Origin: Saccharospirillaceae bacterium
GTDB lineage: Bacteria; Pseudomonadota; Gammaproteobacteria; Pseudomonadales; Oceanobacteraceae
NCBI GenBank assembly: GCA_021208685.1
Contig: JAJOJJ010000003.1
Location: forward strand, 1 to 49,136
Reading direction: 5' to 3'
DNA length: 49,136 nt
The notes under the pieces were generated by a model that saw only the letters and a list, made by a program, of their open reading frames with translations, searched no databases and was not told the DNA's origin. The translations under genes were made by a program, and so were the position numbers. Shown here in pieces: positions 8,933 to 18,493 of the stretch (position 1 is the first letter of the stretch; the number at the start of each line of letters is the position of its first letter).

Positions 8933-9105
8933 GACCAAATGACCTTTATTGTTTTATTAGCCGCATGTTGTGGTTCGCCAACCTGCAGTGGACAGGCGTC
9001 AGTCTATGCTCAGCACGATGTCCGGGTTACAGCAGCACCAGACAGAGAATGGTCATCTGAGGCCAGCATTCTGGTTACCTCAACCGGGCGGAGTAAGATA
9101 AAAGA

Positions 9106-10164
9106 ATGAAAACAGCACAATCCGATACGTCGATACAACTGCCCACCAACTATCTGCGCAACCTGCTGGATCTGGTCGATGCGCGCGGAGGTGACGGCCT
9201 GCAGATGATGCAACGCAGTGGCCTCAACCCAGAGCTGATTGATGCCATTGACGGTCAGATCAGCTGGGCGCAGTTCAGCGGTGCGCTGCGCGAGAGCCGC
9301 CATGAAATCCATGAGCCCGGTCTCGGTCTTTATTTAGGCAGCCAGCTGACCATTACCACCCACGGTCTGCTGGGGCTGGCGGCGATGAGCAGCCCGACGC
9401 TGGGCGATGCTGCCCGGCTGGCCTGCCAGTACGTGGCAACACGAACGCCACTGGTATCACTGCGGCTGGAAAAGAAAGGCCTGCAGGTATCGCTGACCAT
9501 GGATGAGCTGTATGCGCTGGGCGATATCCGCGCCACCTTTCTTGAAACCCTCACCGTCACGCTTTTGGCGGTGATTGATTTTGTGGCCGGTGGTCAGGCC
9601 CGTGTCAGTCAGGTGAACTTTGCTTTCCAGACACCGGAATACAGCTCACTGTACGAAGCGTTTTTCCCCTGTCCGGTGCGTTTTAATCAGGAACAGAATC
9701 AGATCATCCTGCCCGCCAGCGACCTCGGCATCCGCTCACGCCTGGCCGATATTCAGGTGCAGCGTCAGGCCGCGCAGCAGTGCGAACAGCAATTAAAACA
9801 ATGGCAGGAGCGGCAGAGGTTATCCGGCCAGATCCGCATGATGCTGGGCCGCGCCAAAGGACGTTTTCCGGGCTTTGAACAGGTGGCCGACGAGCTATCG
9901 CTGTCACCGCGCACTCTGCGCCGGAGACTGGCCGATGAAGGCACCAGCTATCAGGAGTTACTGGAAATCTGGCGTGAAGAAATGGCGCATCAGTATCTGT
10001 TAACCACCCACCTCAGCATACAGCAGATCAGCTACCTGCTGGGCTATAACGACCCGGCCAATTTTGGCCGCGCGTTCCGTAAGCGCAATAACGGCATATC
10101 GCCATTGCGCTTTCGCCAGCAGAGTAAACACATCAATACTGATAACGATTCACCGAATCACTGA
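9106..10164 (+). CDS. AraC-family regulator next to the hydroxylase operon
   Basis: This 352-residue regulator has an N-terminal ligand-binding domain of the arabinose-binding-like type ([20 protein letters not shown], about residues 75-94) and a C-terminal double helix-turn-helix with the typical AraC ending (about residues 245-338, [15 protein letters not shown]). It is divergent from the hydroxylase/reductase operon across about 170 bases, so it probably activates that operon in response to substrate. GGAG lies about 11 bases upstream of the ATG. Its last 32 bases overlap the end of the convergent transporter-chemoreceptor gene. Confidence 0.85.
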   Translation: MKTAQSDTSIQLPTNYLRNLLDLVDARGGDGLQMMQRSGLNPELIDAIDGQISWAQFSGALRESRHEIHEPGLGLYLGSQLTITTHGLLGLAAMSSPTLGDAARLACQYVATRTPLVSLRLEKKGLQVSLTMDELYALGDIRATFLETLTVTLLAVIDFVAGGQARVSQVNFAFQTPEYSSLYEAFFPCPVRFNQEQNQIILPASDLGIRSRLADIQVQRQAAQQCEQQLKQWQERQRLSGQIRMMLGRAKGRFPGFEQVADELSLSPRTLRRRLADEGTSYQELLEIWREEMAHQYLLTTHLSIQQISYLLGYNDPANFGRAFRKRNNGISPLRFRQQSKHINTDNDSPNH

Positions 10165-12403
10165 ACTGGCTGGCACTGCTGCGCAGCGCCGATGAGGTAG
10201 CATCCAGCGTTCTGCTGGTGCGCTCGCTTTCCTGGCTGATGGCATGCACATCCATCACCAGCGTATTCACCTGCTGTGATAATTGCGCCTGCTGCCTGGC
10301 GGAGTGAGCAATCTCTTCATTCAGACGGGTAATGCCTTCCACCGCCTGCACCAGCGCGGCCAGCGACTGTAAGGTCAGCGCCGATTGTTCCGCGTTACCA
10401 CTAGCGGTTTCTGAGTACTGACGCAATTCCTGCGCCGAACGCTCGGCTTCGCTCTGTAATTTACCGATTTCCGCCTGAATATTACCGGTCGCATCCTGAG
10501 TACGCTGTGCCAGCGCACGGACTTCATCGGCAACAACAGCAAAGCCACGGCCATTTTCGCCGGCCCGCGCAGCCTCAATCGCGGCATTCAGCGCCAGCAG
10601 ATTGGTTTGCTCGGCAATGCTGTTAATCAGCGCAACCACTTCGCTGATGGTATTCGTTTGTAATGCCACCTGATCAGCCCGTTGCGAAGCCTCTTCCAGG
10701 TCAGAGGAAAGGCGGCCAACCGCCGCCGCCAGCGCTTCAACCTGAGCAATACCCTGCTGTGCATCGCTGCGGGTATTGGCTGCCGATCCGGCTCCGCGGC
10801 TGGCGCTGTCCTGAGTCTGACGGGCGAAATCCAGCACCTGCTGCATCAGCACCGACGCCTCGCCAATCAATTGTTGCTGCTGTTGCGATCCCTGACGGTT
10901 AGCACTGACCGCCGAATCCAGCTCCCGGCTGCGGCCAAAGACATCCTGAGCCGATTGCGCCATCAATTGAACGCTGCGCTGAAAACGATCCAGCATATGG
11001 TTAAAAGCCATGGCGGTTTCACCCGCTTCCGTGCCACGTTCGATTTCCGCGCGCGAACGCAAATCGCCAGTGTTCACAATGTGTTGCATGGTTTTCATGG
11101 TATCCAGCCACACAGTACGGGCACCGTGTTCCACCACATTCAGCCCCAGATCTTCTTCATCGTCGCTGACCCGTAAATCGTGGAACTGGCGCAGCAGATA
11201 AAACACCAAAAGCCCCATACAAAACGCCCAGACAAACACCGCAAGTATTCCCTGCAGCTGTACCCAGAACTGTTCTCCGCGGGGCAGATTCAGATTGGCT
11301 TCCGGGGCAAACAAGACCAGCGCCAGCGTGCCCCAGACGCCGCCAAAACCATGAACCGCAATAGCGCCCACCGGATCATCCAGACGAAATTTATGCAGCA
11401 GCAAAAACTCCGCGCTGTACACAATCAATGCCGCTACAGCACCGATCAGCAAGGCACTGCCGGGGCCAACAAAGGCACAGCCTGCGGTAATCCCGACCAG
11501 TCCGGCAAGAATCCCGTTCAGCGCTTTTTCCACCGCGACCTTGCCGTTGTTCAACAGGCTGCTGAGCAACAGTGCCACCAGCCCGCCACTGCAGCCGGCG
11601 AGTACGGTATTGACGATAATCAGCGCCACCGCACCGTCGGCTTTCAGGGTTGAACCACCGTTAAACCCAAACCAGCCAAACCAGAGGATGAACACCCCCA
11701 GAGTCGACAACAGCAGGTTATGCCCGGGAATTTCCTGCACCTCGCCCTGCTCGTTAAAGCGACCTTTGCGCGCTCCCAGTGCAATCACCCCGGCCAGCGC
11801 CACCCAGCCCCCCACCGAGTGCACCACCGTCGAACCGGCAAAATCCATAAACCCCCGGCTTTCAAGCCAGCCACTGGTATCACCCAATAAGGCGCTGCCC
11901 CAGATCCAGTGGCCGGATACCGGGTAAATCAAAACACTGATGGCAACCGAGATGATCAGATAAGCATTGAATTTCATGCGCTCCGCCACCGCTCCCGCCA
12001 CAATCGTGGCAGCGGTGCCGACAAACATCGCCTGAAACAGGAAGAAAGCGTAATCCGCAGGTGTCGACAGCAGGCTGCCCAAAAATCCGCCACTGCCAAA
12101 CCATCCGCTGCGGCTTAAACCAAACATCAGAGCGAAGCCCGCCAGCCAGAACGACAACACCGCCGCAAGGAAGTCACTGACATTCTTAACCGCCACGTTA
12201 TAACTGTTTTTTGCCCGCACCATGCCCGACTCCAGCATGGTGAAACCAGCCTGCATAAAAAACACCAGCCCAGCCGCCAGCAACACCCAGATCAGATCCA
12301 GTAATTCATCCGGACTTATCACCGCGGCGTCTTCGGCCTGAGCCGCGACCGGTAAAAGCAACAGATACAAAACGGTAAGCAGGTGCTGATAAATGCCTGG
12401 CAT
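10133..12403 (-). CDS. Ammonium transporter fused to a methyl-accepting chemotaxis domain
   Basis: This 756-residue protein joins a complete Amt channel (about 24-425) to a HAMP-like linker and an MCP signalling domain (about 480-756). It begins with a signal peptide (cleavage near AQA-EDA, residues 21-23). Amt landmarks are intact: DFAGSTVVH with D187 and first pore histidine H195, and the second pore histidine H351 in [10 protein letters not shown]. The conserved Amt cytoplasmic tail [14 protein letters not shown] (about 409-422) is kept before the fusion. The MCP hairpin tip is at about 592-632 ([19 protein letters not shown]). It probably couples ammonium occupancy or flux to CheA signalling. 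I chose the ATG at 12403 (GGAG seven bases upstream, signal peptide follows) over the longer open frame. Confidence 0.9.
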   Translation of the reverse strand: MPGIYQHLLTVLYLLLLPVAAQAEDAAVISPDELLDLIWVLLAAGLVFFMQAGFTMLESGMVRAKNSYNVAVKNVSDFLAAVLSFWLAGFALMFGLSRSGWFGSGGFLGSLLSTPADYAFFLFQAMFVGTAATIVAGAVAERMKFNAYLIISVAISVLIYPVSGHWIWGSALLGDTSGWLESRGFMDFAGSTVVHSVGGWVALAGVIALGARKGRFNEQGEVQEIPGHNLLLSTLGVFILWFGWFGFNGGSTLKADGAVALIIVNTVLAGCSGGLVALLLSSLLNNGKVAVEKALNGILAGLVGITAGCAFVGPGSALLIGAVAALIVYSAEFLLLHKFRLDDPVGAIAVHGFGGVWGTLALVLFAPEANLNLPRGEQFWVQLQGILAVFVWAFCMGLLVFYLLRQFHDLRVSDDEEDLGLNVVEHGARTVWLDTMKTMQHIVNTGDLRSRAEIERGTEAGETAMAFNHMLDRFQRSVQLMAQSAQDVFGRSRELDSAVSANRQGSQQQQQLIGEASVLMQQVLDFARQTQDSASRGAGSAANTRSDAQQGIAQVEALAAAVGRLSSDLEEASQRADQVALQTNTISEVVALINSIAEQTNLLALNAAIEAARAGENGRGFAVVADEVRALAQRTQDATGNIQAEIGKLQSEAERSAQELRQYSETASGNAEQSALTLQSLAALVQAVEGITRLNEEIAHSARQQAQLSQQVNTLVMDVHAISQESERTSRTLDATSSALRSSASQFSDSVNRYQY

Positions 12404-12666
12404 CGTCCATCTCCGGCAAGCAATGTTAAAGCATGAGCTACCAGTGTAGACAGAATGTCGCTGACGGGAGGTTAAAAGCAGGAAGACATCGATAAGAGAA
12501 CCGGGGATTTTCATTCGGAAATCCCCATGAAAACCACACAATGACGTTGTAGCGAATCATGCAGGTAATAAATTATGCTGAATTTCATCGCATAAAAAAC
12601 AGCGAAACCTCGCAGATTCCATGATTTATGGCCGACACTGGCCTTCATCACCGTCAACGCTGACCA

Positions 12667-13233
12667 TCAGCTGTCAGCGCTCTCAGCCAGCGCATTTTCT
12701 GCTCTGCGCGCAGCCTGAAATGCCGCCACACTGTCGCGCTGAGCAGAAGAAAACATACCCTTCATGCGCTCCAGTTCGGCGGCAGGTAACACATTCATGG
12801 TGGCGAATTTTTCCGGGGAAAACAGTGCGAAATTCCCTTCCGATCGGGCGGCCACCTGACCTTTGGCATTGCGTAATTCTGCCGCCAGAACAACCTGACG
12901 ATCATTGTTTTGCTCGGCAATAAAGCCATACACACTGACCGGCTCACCGATAGACACCGGCAATCGGAAGCGCACTTTAATATCGCGCGTCAGTAAAAAC
13001 TGATTAAGCAGATAAATACCGGCCCAACCCATCACTTCATCCAGAATGGTGGTAATCACACCGCCATGCGCCAGATTGCTCCAGCCGCGCAAATGTTCCG
13101 GAATAACCAGCTCTGAGCGCACCTGCTGTTCATCGGTGAAAAAGCGCATTTTCAGGCCGTGATGATTGTGCTGGCCGCAGCCAAAACAATCGTGGGAAAT
13201 GTTGGTCATCGGTCGCCATACGTTTTCAGACAT
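12667..13233 (-). CDS. PaaI-type hotdog thioesterase
   Basis: This 188-residue protein has a hotdog-fold thioesterase core with the typical segment LAHGGVITTILDEVMGWAG (about residues 54-72). Such enzymes hydrolyse acyl-CoA thioesters, but the substrate cannot be told from sequence. The N-terminal CFGCGQHNHHGL motif (about 16-27) is a common feature of this subfamily. AGGAG lies seven bases upstream of the ATG. It lies on the same strand between two chemoreceptor genes with gaps of more than 250 bases on each side, so it is probably an independent transcription unit. Confidence 0.8.
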   Translation of the reverse strand: MSENVWRPMTNISHDCFGCGQHNHHGLKMRFFTDEQQVRSELVIPEHLRGWSNLAHGGVITTILDEVMGWAGIYLLNQFLLTRDIKVRFRLPVSIGEPVSVYGFIAEQNNDRQVVLAAELRNAKGQVAARSEGNFALFSPEKFATMNVLPAAELERMKGMFSSAQRDSVAAFQAARRAENALAESADS

Positions 13234-13658
13234 TCCTAAACTCCTGTCTCCGCTGCATGAATATCAACACGGGAATAACGACCGCCGTAAACAACAGGCG
13301 ACCCGTTATTGCGCGCACAACGCTATCGTCACAGCGGCAAGATAACAACCGATTGTTACCATCCTCAGAACCGGTTGATACTGATGTTCCTGACAAGAAA
13401 GAGTGATGCAGACCATTCCTGTACTCAGGCACTGATCCGTTGGCGGTAACGCTTAATCCGTTTTTTCAGCCGTACCCGGTCGGGAATACGATGTCAGGCA
13501 GCGGTGAATATTGCGGTGCCCGCTTCAGCTTGAGGAAAAGCAACGCAACGCCAGACGCTATTACGGGCAGCTGGACGTCGATCAGGAGCGGGGAATGACG
13601 ACATTCTCATTCTGGCGCTGCGCAATCCGTCTTGGCAGCCGCCGGAATGAGCGCTGAA
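13234..13658. other. Gene-poor intergenic stretch
   Basis: These 425 bases lie between the thioesterase start and the PAS-chemoreceptor stop. The open frames here are short, lack ribosome binding sites and resemble no family I recognise. No clear terminator or repeat was found. It may hold the thioesterase promoter and decayed coding sequence. Confidence 0.4.
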
Positions 13659-14957
13659 TCAGGACTGATTCAGGCGCGCCACCGTGGCGGCCATCCCCTC
13701 TGCACTGTGGCGGATCTGTTCAATAACATTCGCCGCCTGCTGAATCTGCTCGCCCACCTGCTGCGTCTGCTGCTGGGTTTTCTTCATTTGCTCCATCGCC
13801 GCCCGGGTGAGTGCTTCGTTCGCCTTCACCATTTCGTCGATTTCCAGCGTCGAACTGTTGGTGCGAGATGCCAGACTGCGTACTTCATCAGCCACCACCG
13901 CAAAACCCCGGCCATGCTCACCGGCCCTGGCCGCCTCAATGGCTGCGTTCAGCGCCAGAAGATTGGTTTGTTCCGCAATGCTGCTGATGGTGGTGACAAT
14001 GGCAGAAATTTCCGCCGACTTACTGCTCAGTTTGCTGATGCTTTGCGCCACATCCCCCACCTGCTCAGCCACCTGAGCAGAAGCCGCCACACTGTTGCGC
14101 AACAGGCCACTGCCACTTTGCGCAAGGGTCACCGTATCGGCGGAATTGCTGCGCGCCAGCTCCGATGCCTCGCGCATCTGTTCAGCCTGCAGCACCCGTT
14201 CGGTAATGTCGGTGGCGAACTTAACCACCTTAACAACACGTTTCTGCGCATCAAAAATCGGGTTGTAACTGGCTTCCAGCCATACCGTACGGCCACGCTT
14301 GTCACGTCGCTCGAACTTACCGCTCTGCACCCGTCCCTGCGCCAGCTTTTGCCAGAAATCCGGCTGTTCACGGTAGAAACTGTCATCACACAGAATCCGG
14401 TGCTGCTTGCCGCGCAACTCCTCTAACCGGTAACCCATCGTGTTCAGAAAGTTATCGTTGGCATTGAGAATGGTACCGTCCGGGGTAAATTCAATGGTGG
14501 CCTGAGAGCGGTCGAGTGCATCCAAAACCGCTTCCTGACGGTAACGCTTCTCGGTACTGGCCGTGACATCCTGAGCCAGTTTGATCACCCGGTTAACGCG
14601 GCCATTCTGCTGTAGAGGAAAATACGTCGCTTGCAACCACAGGCGCTTACCCGATTTATCGACCCGCGGAAAAGCGCCACTGGCAAATTGCCCGGCGGCC
14701 AGTCCCTTCCAGAAGGTGCGGTACTCTTCAGACGCCGCATAATCGGCACTGCAGAATATTCGGTGGTGCTGACCCACCACTTCATCACGGCGATAACCCA
14801 CCACCGCCAGAAACAGATCGTTCACTTCTTTAATGGTGCCATCCGGGGCGAATTCGATCATTGCAGTGTCCTGACGCAATGCCTGTTCCAGCGCCTGAGC
14901 ATCCGTCAGTGCCCGCTCAAGCTGCTGAATTTTGTCTTTGCTGTTATCAAACCACAT
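13659..14957 (-). CDS. Soluble PAS-PAS methyl-accepting chemotaxis protein
   Basis: This 432-residue chemoreceptor has no membrane segment. It has a short coiled N-terminus, two PAS domains (about residues 25-140 and 145-260, each with a GTI..VND/AND-FL..-GYR pattern) and an MCP signalling domain with the tip [19 protein letters not shown] at about 333-351. The layout matches Pseudomonas BdlA and Aer-2-like cytoplasmic receptors, which sense redox state, heme/oxygen or internal metabolites. The second copy of the PAS pair repeats the first closely, suggesting internal duplication. I chose the ATG at 14957 (GGAG five bases upstream) over the upstream ATG at 14981, which has no ribosome binding site. 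Confidence 0.87.
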   Translation of the reverse strand: MWFDNSKDKIQQLERALTDAQALEQALRQDTAMIEFAPDGTIKEVNDLFLAVVGYRRDEVVGQHHRIFCSADYAASEEYRTFWKGLAAGQFASGAFPRVDKSGKRLWLQATYFPLQQNGRVNRVIKLAQDVTASTEKRYRQEAVLDALDRSQATIEFTPDGTILNANDNFLNTMGYRLEELRGKQHRILCDDSFYREQPDFWQKLAQGRVQSGKFERRDKRGRTVWLEASYNPIFDAQKRVVKVVKFATDITERVLQAEQMREASELARSNSADTVTLAQSGSGLLRNSVAASAQVAEQVGDVAQSISKLSSKSAEISAIVTTISSIAEQTNLLALNAAIEAARAGEHGRGFAVVADEVRSLASRTNSSTLEIDEMVKANEALTRAAMEQMKKTQQQTQQVGEQIQQAANVIEQIRHSAEGMAATVARLNQS

Positions 14958-15101
14958 AGTTGCTCCGGGGTACGTTCGCATACAGGGTACACATAATCCT
15001 GATTCAGCTTAGTACCACCCACCTGTGCCCGCTACACGCGGCGGGTGCTATTGGTAAACGCTGCGGCGGTCTATGAGCCCGGAGCAGGGTGTTGCAGGCA
15101 T

Positions 15102-15128
15102 AAAAAAGCCGCCTGAGACGGCGGCTTT
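15102..15128 (-). terminator. Intrinsic terminator after ahr
   Basis: The minus strand has a perfect 9-base stem AAAGCCGCC/GGCGGCTTT with a 6-base loop that runs into a T tract. It begins about 15 bases beyond the aldehyde reductase stop codon. Confidence 0.88.
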
Positions 15129-15143
15129 GAGCACAACTGCGGC

Positions 15144-16145
15144 TTACTTTTTCAGTACCACACGATAGCGGGGGCTGCCGTTTTCCAGTCGGTCGATGGC
15201 GTTGTTCACGTCCGCCATATCGAACACTTCGACCTTAGGTTCAATCTGATGGCGGGCGGCAAATTCCAGCATCTGCGCAATCACCGCCGGGCTGCCAACC
15301 GGCGACGATGACACCGAGCGCTGTCCGCCCATGAGCGCGAACACGTTCAGCTCGACCGGCTCCAGTACCGCCCCCACCAGATGCAGACGGCCTTTCGGAC
15401 GCAGGGTATTGACATAGGAACCCCAATCGAGTGTCACATTCACCGTCGACAGAATCAGGTCGAAATACCCGGCGGAGTCTTTCAGCGCCTGAGTATCACG
15501 GGAATCCAGCGTACGGTGTGCGCCCAGCTCCAGCGCTTCGGTGCGCTTGGCTTCCGACGAGGTAAACGCCGTCACTTCGCAGCCCCAGGCATTCAGAAAC
15601 TGCAGTGCCATATGACCCAGACCACCAATGCCGACTACGCCGACCCGCGCCGTGGGCTTAACACCAAACTGCACAATCGGGTTAAACACGGTAATACCAC
15701 CGCAGAACAGCGGCCCGGCCACTTCGCTGCTGACGTTATCGGGCAGCTTCACCACGCTGGCGGCCTGCGCACGGACTTTATCGGCAAAACCGCCATGACG
15801 GCCAACAATCGTGCCGCGTGCACCGGCGCACAGGTTGTGGTCGCCTTCCATGCAGGTCTGACACTCATTGCAGTAACCGGAATGCCAGCCCAGACCGACA
15901 CGATCACCGATCTGCAGTTTTTTTACATGAGCACCTACCGCACGGATGCGCCCCGCCACCTCATGGCCCGGCACAAACGGATAACGGGTCATGCCCCATT
16001 CGTTATTCAGCATGCTCAGATCGCTGTGGCAGATACCGCAGTATTCCACATCGATTTCCACATCATGATCACCCAGCGGGCCCGGGTCGTATTCAAACGG
16101 CTTGAGTTCACCACCCGGCTCGAAGGCTGCATAGGCTTTGATCAT
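15144..16145 (-). CDS. ahr: Ahr-type NADPH-dependent aldehyde reductase (zinc alcohol dehydrogenase)
   Basis: This 333-residue zinc-dependent medium-chain dehydrogenase closely resembles E. coli Ahr (YjgB), which reduces aldehydes to alcohols with NADPH. Catalytic zinc ligands are C39 in CGICHSDLS and H61/E62 in GHEVAGR. Structural zinc is bound by C92, C95, C98 and C106 (CNECQTCMEGDHNLC). The nucleotide site is VGVVGIGGLGHMALQ (about residues 171-185). The start at 16145 has AGGAG seven bases upstream; the frame stays open another 12 codons without a ribosome binding site. It could help detoxify fatty or short aldehydes, including those from alkane oxidation, but it is not in the hydroxylase operon. 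Confidence 0.87.
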   Translation of the reverse strand: MIKAYAAFEPGGELKPFEYDPGPLGDHDVEIDVEYCGICHSDLSMLNNEWGMTRYPFVPGHEVAGRIRAVGAHVKKLQIGDRVGLGWHSGYCNECQTCMEGDHNLCAGARGTIVGRHGGFADKVRAQAASVVKLPDNVSSEVAGPLFCGGITVFNPIVQFGVKPTARVGVVGIGGLGHMALQFLNAWGCEVTAFTSSEAKRTEALELGAHRTLDSRDTQALKDSAGYFDLILSTVNVTLDWGSYVNTLRPKGRLHLVGAVLEPVELNVFALMGGQRSVSSSPVGSPAVIAQMLEFAARHQIEPKVEVFDMADVNNAIDRLENGSPRYRVVLKK

Positions 16146-16228
16146 GGTTGTTCTCCTGACATAAAAAAGAGGGGTCGTCATTACACCTGAGTGCCGTTTT
16201 CACGCGACGATGTGTTTACCGGTATGGC

Positions 16229-16651
16229 TCAGACCAATACCAACTCAACACGGATATTACCGCGAGTGGCGTTAGAGTATGGACATACCTGATGCGCCTT
16301 TTCCACCAATGTCTGAGCGACCGCGTTATCCATACCCGGCAGGCTGATGTGCAGTTCAACGTCAATGGCAAACCCCACGCCCTTATCATTAGGTCCAATA
16401 CCCACATGTGCGGTAATGGCGGTGTCGGCTGGCAGCGCGGTTTTATCCTGCATCGCCACATACTTCAGCGCGCCGATAAAACAGGCTGAGTAGCCCGCGG
16501 CAAACAGTTGCTCCGGATTTGTACCATCACCACCGGCACCGCCCAGTGCTTTCGGTGTGCTGAGTTTGACATCCAGCGCCTGGTCGGATGAGACAGAGCG
16601 GCCATCGCGGCCGCCGGTTGAGGTTGCTTTAGCGGTATACACAATTTCCAT
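16229..16651 (-). CDS. ohr: Organic hydroperoxide resistance protein Ohr
   Basis: This 140-residue OsmC/Ohr-family thiol peroxidase reduces organic and lipid hydroperoxides in the cytoplasm. Both redox cysteines are present, C57 in [10 protein letters not shown] and C123 in [11 protein letters not shown], together with E48 and the arginine R17. The start at 16651 has GGAG six bases upstream and gives the normal family length; the longer open frame adds 24 residues that do not fit the family. It lies immediately downstream of ohrR on the same strand, with two palindromic operators between them. Confidence 0.92.
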   Translation of the reverse strand: MEIVYTAKATSTGGRDGRSVSSDQALDVKLSTPKALGGAGGDGTNPEQLFAAGYSACFIGALKYVAMQDKTALPADTAITAHVGIGPNDKGVGFAIDVELHISLPGMDNAVAQTLVEKAHQVCPYSNATRGNIRVELVLV

Positions 16652-16725
16652 AGGATGCTCCGTTTTCTGAGAGTCATTGCTGGCAACGGTTTCTGCGACG
16701 TGCGTCTGCCCGCTGCCGCCCACAC

Positions 16726-16745
16726 ATAGTTATCGCGATAACTAT
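16726..16745. promoter_or_regulatory. Palindromic OhrR operator 1
   Basis: ATAGTTATCGCGATAACTAT is a perfect 20-base palindrome about 75 bases upstream of the ohr start codon. It shares the core TTATCGCRATAA with the second site near ohrR. This is the expected position for OhrR to repress ohr. Confidence 0.65.
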
Positions 16746-16786
16746 ATGATTGTAAAAAATGGCCTTATGCGGCCAGAACGAGGAAG

Positions 16787-16804
16787 AGATTATCGCAATA
16801 ATCT
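16787..16804. promoter_or_regulatory. Palindromic OhrR operator 2
   Basis: AGATTATCGCAATAATCT is an 18-base near-perfect palindrome with the same core as operator 1. It lies within 20 bases of the ohrR stop codon, between ohrR and ohr. Confidence 0.5.
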
Positions 16805-16822
16805 ATTGTACGCAATATAAAA

Positions 16823-17260
16823 TCATTCCCCCTGCAATGCCCGGCGCAGCACATCCAGCCGCTCTTTCAGATCCATCAGCTCCGGAATCGCTGCATTGCA
16901 GTGGCTGGCGGCACAGGCATTCACCTGCAACGCCTGCTCACGCAGGCTGCGGCCATGCTCGCTGAGGCGGATCTCCAGCAGACGTTCATCGGCGCTGCTG
17001 CGTGCACGGCTGATTAAGCCTTCAGCCTCCATCCGCTTGATCACCGGTGTTAACGCCCCCGGTTTCTGCCCCAGACGCGCAGCAATATCCTTCAGTCCCA
17101 GACCGTCCTGCTCCCACAGAATCAGCAACACCAGATACTGTGGATAGGTCAGCCCCAGCGGCTCCAGCAGGGGTTTATACACCTGAGTCATCGCCAGCGA
17201 CGTAGCGTACAGAGAGAAGCACAATTGCTTATCAAGCAGCAGTGGATTGGAATCGGACAT
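16823..17260 (-). CDS. ohrR: OhrR, MarR-family organic peroxide sensor
   Basis: This 145-residue MarR-family repressor is released from DNA when its N-terminal cysteine is oxidised by organic hydroperoxides. The sensing cysteine is C14 in KQLCFSLYATS. The winged helix includes LGLKDIAARLGQKPGALTPVIKRM (listed for position, about residues 55-78). The start is the ATG at 17260; the open frame extends to a TTG at 17293 but the family length fits the ATG. A further cysteine pair near the C-terminus (C106 and C111 region) would suit a two-cysteine type OhrR. It is upstream of ohr on the same strand. Confidence 0.9.
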   Translation of the reverse strand: MSDSNPLLLDKQLCFSLYATSLAMTQVYKPLLEPLGLTYPQYLVLLILWEQDGLGLKDIAARLGQKPGALTPVIKRMEAEGLISRARSSADERLLEIRLSEHGRSLREQALQVNACAASHCNAAIPELMDLKERLDVLRRALQGE

Positions 17261-17481
17261 AAGGCTCGGGCCTGTGGTGATCAAAGATGACAAAGAGGGA
17301 ATGCTGCCATAAGCCGGCGTTGCGGAACAGCGCCGATCGGGATGAGAGCGCCCATCATTAACGGTCGGTGCGTATTCGCTCCATCAGTATGGGGAGAGAC
17401 GACAAGGCAATCTCCCGTGGACAAACAGACGCTGCTGCAATGCCAGTACCGATAAAAAATCACCGCCCGGCAGACAGGGTT

Positions 17482-18239
17482 CTACCCCGCCTGCTGCACC
17501 TGTTTTTCCAGCTCAGCCACCAAACCGGGTTCCAGTTTTAACTGCCGGGCCAGTTCCTGCAGGTAGGCCTTTTCCATAAAGTTCTGTTCATCCACGACCA
17601 GTACTGAGGCCAGATACACTTCGGCGGCTTCTTCCGGTGCGGTGACCTGAGCGGCGATGTCTGCCGGGTCGAGTGGCTTACGCAGCTCCTGTTCCACAAA
17701 GCGGTTTACCTCGGCTGTTGCGCCCATCGCCTGTACGGCACTGCTGATGCGCTGCTGTTCAGCGTCGTCGATATGGCCGTCGGCTTTGGCGGCCGCAATC
17801 ATGGCCGATAAGAGCAGCAGGCTTTCGCGCTGCTCAGGGTCGTGGATGACAGCCTGCGCCGGCGCGGTTAATGCCGCCGCTGTTGCCTGCCCAGGCAAAG
17901 CCGTGGCCGTTGTCTGACGTGCCGCATTCTGGTCACCCTCTGTCGCTGCTGCGGTTTTCCGGCTTTCCAGCTCTGGTAGGTTTTGAAGGCAACGGCGGCC
18001 AGCGCGGCGCTGCCGCCGACTTTCAGGGCGGTTGATCCCAGCTTGCGGCCACTTTTTGAGCCCAGTAACAAACCCAGTGCGCCGCCCCCCAAAGCGCCTT
18101 TGGCCAGAGTCGATAAGGTTTCGCTGCGGGCTTCACCTTCCGCCGGAATATTCAGTGCTTTCTCCGCACTCTGCTTGCCTTGCTGGGCAAGGTCTGTTGC
18201 CGAGCTGAGAAATAGATTAACCAAACCTTTAATGTCCAT
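17482..18239 (-). pseudogene. DUF533 (YebE/TerB-like) membrane protein gene with an apparent frameshift
   Basis: Two overlapping frames together make one DUF533-family protein. The first (18239 to about 17955) gives the N-terminal part with the glycine-rich hydrophobic segment ALGGGALGLLLGSKSG and the AFKTYQSWKAGK segment. The second (ending at 17482) gives the TerB-like helical part (LLLLSAMIAAAKADGHIDDAEQ). A single extra base in the A4 run (T 17955-17958 on the plus strand) would read through as KAGKTAAATEG and join them into about 252 residues, normal for the family. It is a recent frameshift mutation or a homopolymer sequencing error. Function is unknown; relatives are inner-membrane stress-associated proteins. 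ATG 18239 has AGG eight bases upstream. Confidence 0.75.
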
Positions 18240-18493
18240 AGCCAATACCTGATAAGAATTAGGGCCTTACCAGTATCCGGATTTCACTTTAAGGTTGGGT
18301 CAGGGATTGTTAGGAAGGGTCAGCCCGGACTGTCTGATTTCCGGACAGGCGCTGGCAGCGGCCCCGAAAGTACCCTGTCGTCTGTCCGCCAGCGCCCCTG
18401 AGCCAATAGGCCAATGCCTGCACATCGGTTAGAATGGCGCGCATTATTATCTTTCCCACTGACCTCTGCCGGAGTCACCGGCCAGGAAATCGT

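Noticed and set aside
13632-14426. 264-codon open frame on the plus strand.
   Set aside because: Opposite-strand shadow of the PAS-PAS chemoreceptor gene, which has all expected motifs.
17955-17958. Programmed -1 frameshift for the DUF533 gene.
   Set aside because: The site lacks a standard XXXYYYZ slippery heptamer, so a mutation or read error is more likely.
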